Source of the DNA: Bacillota bacterium
Lineage (GTDB): Bacteria; Bacillota; GCA-003054495; Carboxydocellales; JAJZTU01
Assembly: GCA_021848765.1 (NCBI GenBank)
Contig: JAJZTU010000230.1
Location: 1-5,547 of the forward strand
Direction of reading: 5' to 3'
Length of the DNA: 5,547 nucleotides
This document shows positions 4,895-5,547 of this stretch, piece by piece. The stretch's first letter is position 1. Every line of letters begins with the position of its first letter. The position numbers and the translations under genes are program-made. A model generated the notes under the pieces. It was not told the DNA's origin and did no database searches. It saw only the letters and a program-made list of their open reading frames with translations.

Positions 4895-5230
4895 ATGAAA
4901 CTTTGGAAGTGTGGAGTCTGCGGATTTGTCTACGAGGGTGACGAGCCGCCGGAAAAGTGTCCTAAGTGCGGGGCTCCCCGGGAAAAGTTTGAAGGCTTAA
5001 GTGACGAAAAAGCAGCTCTGGTGATTAACTCCCGGCGCACTAACCAATTACATATGCAGCTTGCCACCATCATGGATTCTATAGAGTCAATCAGCCTTGA
5101 AGGTATCGATCTCAATCTGGATCCGCCCTGTGTGGCATTATTCAACAAGGCCCTGGAAAATGCCCGTCTCATCCGGCAAATGGTCAAAGCAGAATTGGAA
5201 GGACACATGAAAAAGGGCAAGTGGGGCTAA
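4895..5230 (+). CDS. Rubredoxin-domain protein with uncharacterised helical tail
   Basis: Residues 1-35 are a rubrerythrin-type rubredoxin domain with C6, C9, C22 and C25 (CGVCGF, CPKCGA, 12 residues between pairs). Residues about 38-111 are a predicted mostly helical, charged tail containing DPPCVALF (76-83, with C79) and ending HMKKGKWG. I do not recognise a characterised function for this tail, though I recall similar short rubredoxin-plus-tail proteins in clostridial genomes. No signal peptide or membrane segment is seen, so it is cytoplasmic. A GGGGG ribosome binding site precedes the ATG by 7 bases. It lies 21 bp after rubrerythrin, suggesting an electron-transfer or docking role with rubrerythrin or another O2-defence enzyme (inference). 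Calling it simply rubredoxin would overlook two thirds of the protein. Confidence 0.85.
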   Translation: MKLWKCGVCGFVYEGDEPPEKCPKCGAPREKFEGLSDEKAALVINSRRTNQLHMQLATIMDSIESISLEGIDLNLDPPCVALFNKALENARLIRQMVKAELEGHMKKGKWG

Positions 5231-5250
5231 GCCGTTTGTTAAAATCACCA

Positions 5251-5277
5251 AAGATACCGGTAAGCGGGTGGTATTTT
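5251..5277 (+). terminator. Weak candidate terminator after the rubredoxin/rubrerythrin operon
   Basis: AAGATACC (5251-5258) can pair with GGTATTTT (5270-5277), one pair being G-T, around an 11-base loop. The stem is AT-rich, its T-run is part of the stem, and only C-A-A follows, so it is a poor intrinsic terminator. It is the best candidate within 100 bases of the last operon gene. Confidence 0.3.
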
Positions 5278-5398
5278 CAAGCCTTTTGCCCTGATTGTAT
5301 GTGACATTCCTGCTGCCCTGTAACCTGATAAATACTGTTCCCCGGGGATTTTTGTCAATTCCCGCCCTTTCCTTTGCCTCTTGCTTACGTTAGGGGTA

Positions 5399-5427
5399 AC
5401 CTACAATTGAGAGAATCACTTGTAGGT
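5399..5427. repeat. 8-bp inverted repeat upstream of the right-edge gene
   Basis: ACCTACAA (5399-5406) and TTGTAGGT (5420-5427) are perfect inverted repeats 13 bases apart. With one bulged base the arms extend to about ten pairs (GTA/TAC). It lies 37 bases upstream of the ATG at 5464 and could be an operator or an RNA hairpin in that gene's leader. I see no good -35/-10 pair to decide between these. Confidence 0.5.
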
Positions 5428-5463
5428 ACGAAATCACGTTTAAAATAAAGGCGGGTGAGGGTA

Positions 5464-5547
5464 ATGTTGAAACAGGAAACACAAACCGTCCGGGATGCGG
5501 CCCTTGGACCAAATGAGGCTGGGGTAGGCGTTATTCAGCAGGAAAGC
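5464..5547 (+). CDS. Unidentified protein, N-terminus only (cut by window edge)
   Basis: ATG 5464 opens a frame with no stop to the end of the window, giving 28 residues beginning MLKQETQTVRDAALG. A purine-rich ribosome binding site (GGCGGGTGAGGG) lies just upstream. The residues are hydrophilic, with no signal peptide or membrane segment and no motif I recognise; it does not resemble the start of a flavodiiron protein or a superoxide reductase. It is separated from the rubredoxin-type gene by 233 bp with a possible terminator and an inverted repeat, so it is probably a separate transcription unit. Confidence 0.6.
   Translation, partial: MLKQETQTVRDAALGPNEAGVGVIQQES

Noticed and set aside
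5338..5357. CCCCGGGG followed by ATTTTTG as a terminator
   Set aside because: The palindrome has no loop; refolding would leave too few pairs for a stable stem.
1..5547. CRISPR arrays, tRNA or rRNA genes, insertion sequences
   Set aside because: I saw no regularly spaced repeats with spacers, no cloverleaf-like segments, and no transposase frames or terminal repeats.

Overview
The window looks like a chromosomal piece of a low-to-mid GC, strictly anaerobic or microaerophile-tolerant Firmicute, most likely of class Clostridia. The reasons are a full set of rubredoxin/rubrerythrin oxygen-defence genes, a short-Q-loop cytochrome bd oxidase, strong AGGAGG-type ribosome binding sites, and consensus SigA-type promoters with 17-bp spacers. 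The taxonomic call is inference; there is no marker gene here.

Layout, left to right. Bases 1-92 hold the tail of something that cannot be assigned firmly (possibly the last codons of an AMP-forming acyl-CoA synthetase on +). A strong GC hairpin at 93-118 ends the leftward transcript. Leftward (-) come rrf2 (2605-3009), cydA (1193-2539) and cydB (159-1175): a small winged-helix Rrf2 regulator with three cysteines, followed by both main subunits of cytochrome bd quinol oxidase. A 346-bp divergent intergenic region (3010-3355) carries two well-formed promoters back to back plus several repeats. Rightward (+) come hrb (3356-4027, rubredoxin domain fused to a flavin reductase domain), a 53-residue classical rubredoxin (4132-4293), rubrerythrin (4361-4873) and a rubredoxin-domain protein with an uncharacterised helical tail (4895-5230). 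After 233 bp of spacer with a weak terminator and an inverted repeat, a new gene starts at 5464 and runs off the end.

How it fits together (inference from known families). CydAB reduces O2 to water at the membrane using quinol. The rightward genes form a soluble chain in which the flavin reductase domain takes electrons from NAD(P)H, rubredoxin domains carry them, and rubrerythrin uses them to reduce H2O2. The flavodiiron oxidase that often partners Hrb is not in the window. A nearly identical 28-bp element (23 of 28 positions) lies just downstream of the rrf2 -10 box and again 21 bp upstream of the cydA start codon. This is good sequence evidence that the Rrf2 protein controls both itself and cydAB. 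The rightward promoter lacks that element and instead has a degenerate PerR-like dyad over its -10 box, so the two arms may respond to different signals.

Most notable: the shared rrf2/cydA operator, two perfectly complementary 8-base pairs interleaved in pseudoknot order just ahead of the rubredoxin ribosome binding site, and the rubredoxin protein with the unknown tail. Two start codons needed correction: the longer reading of cydA begins on a TTG that overlaps its own ribosome binding site, and the longer reading of rrf2 begins on a TTG that is the -35 box of its own promoter.
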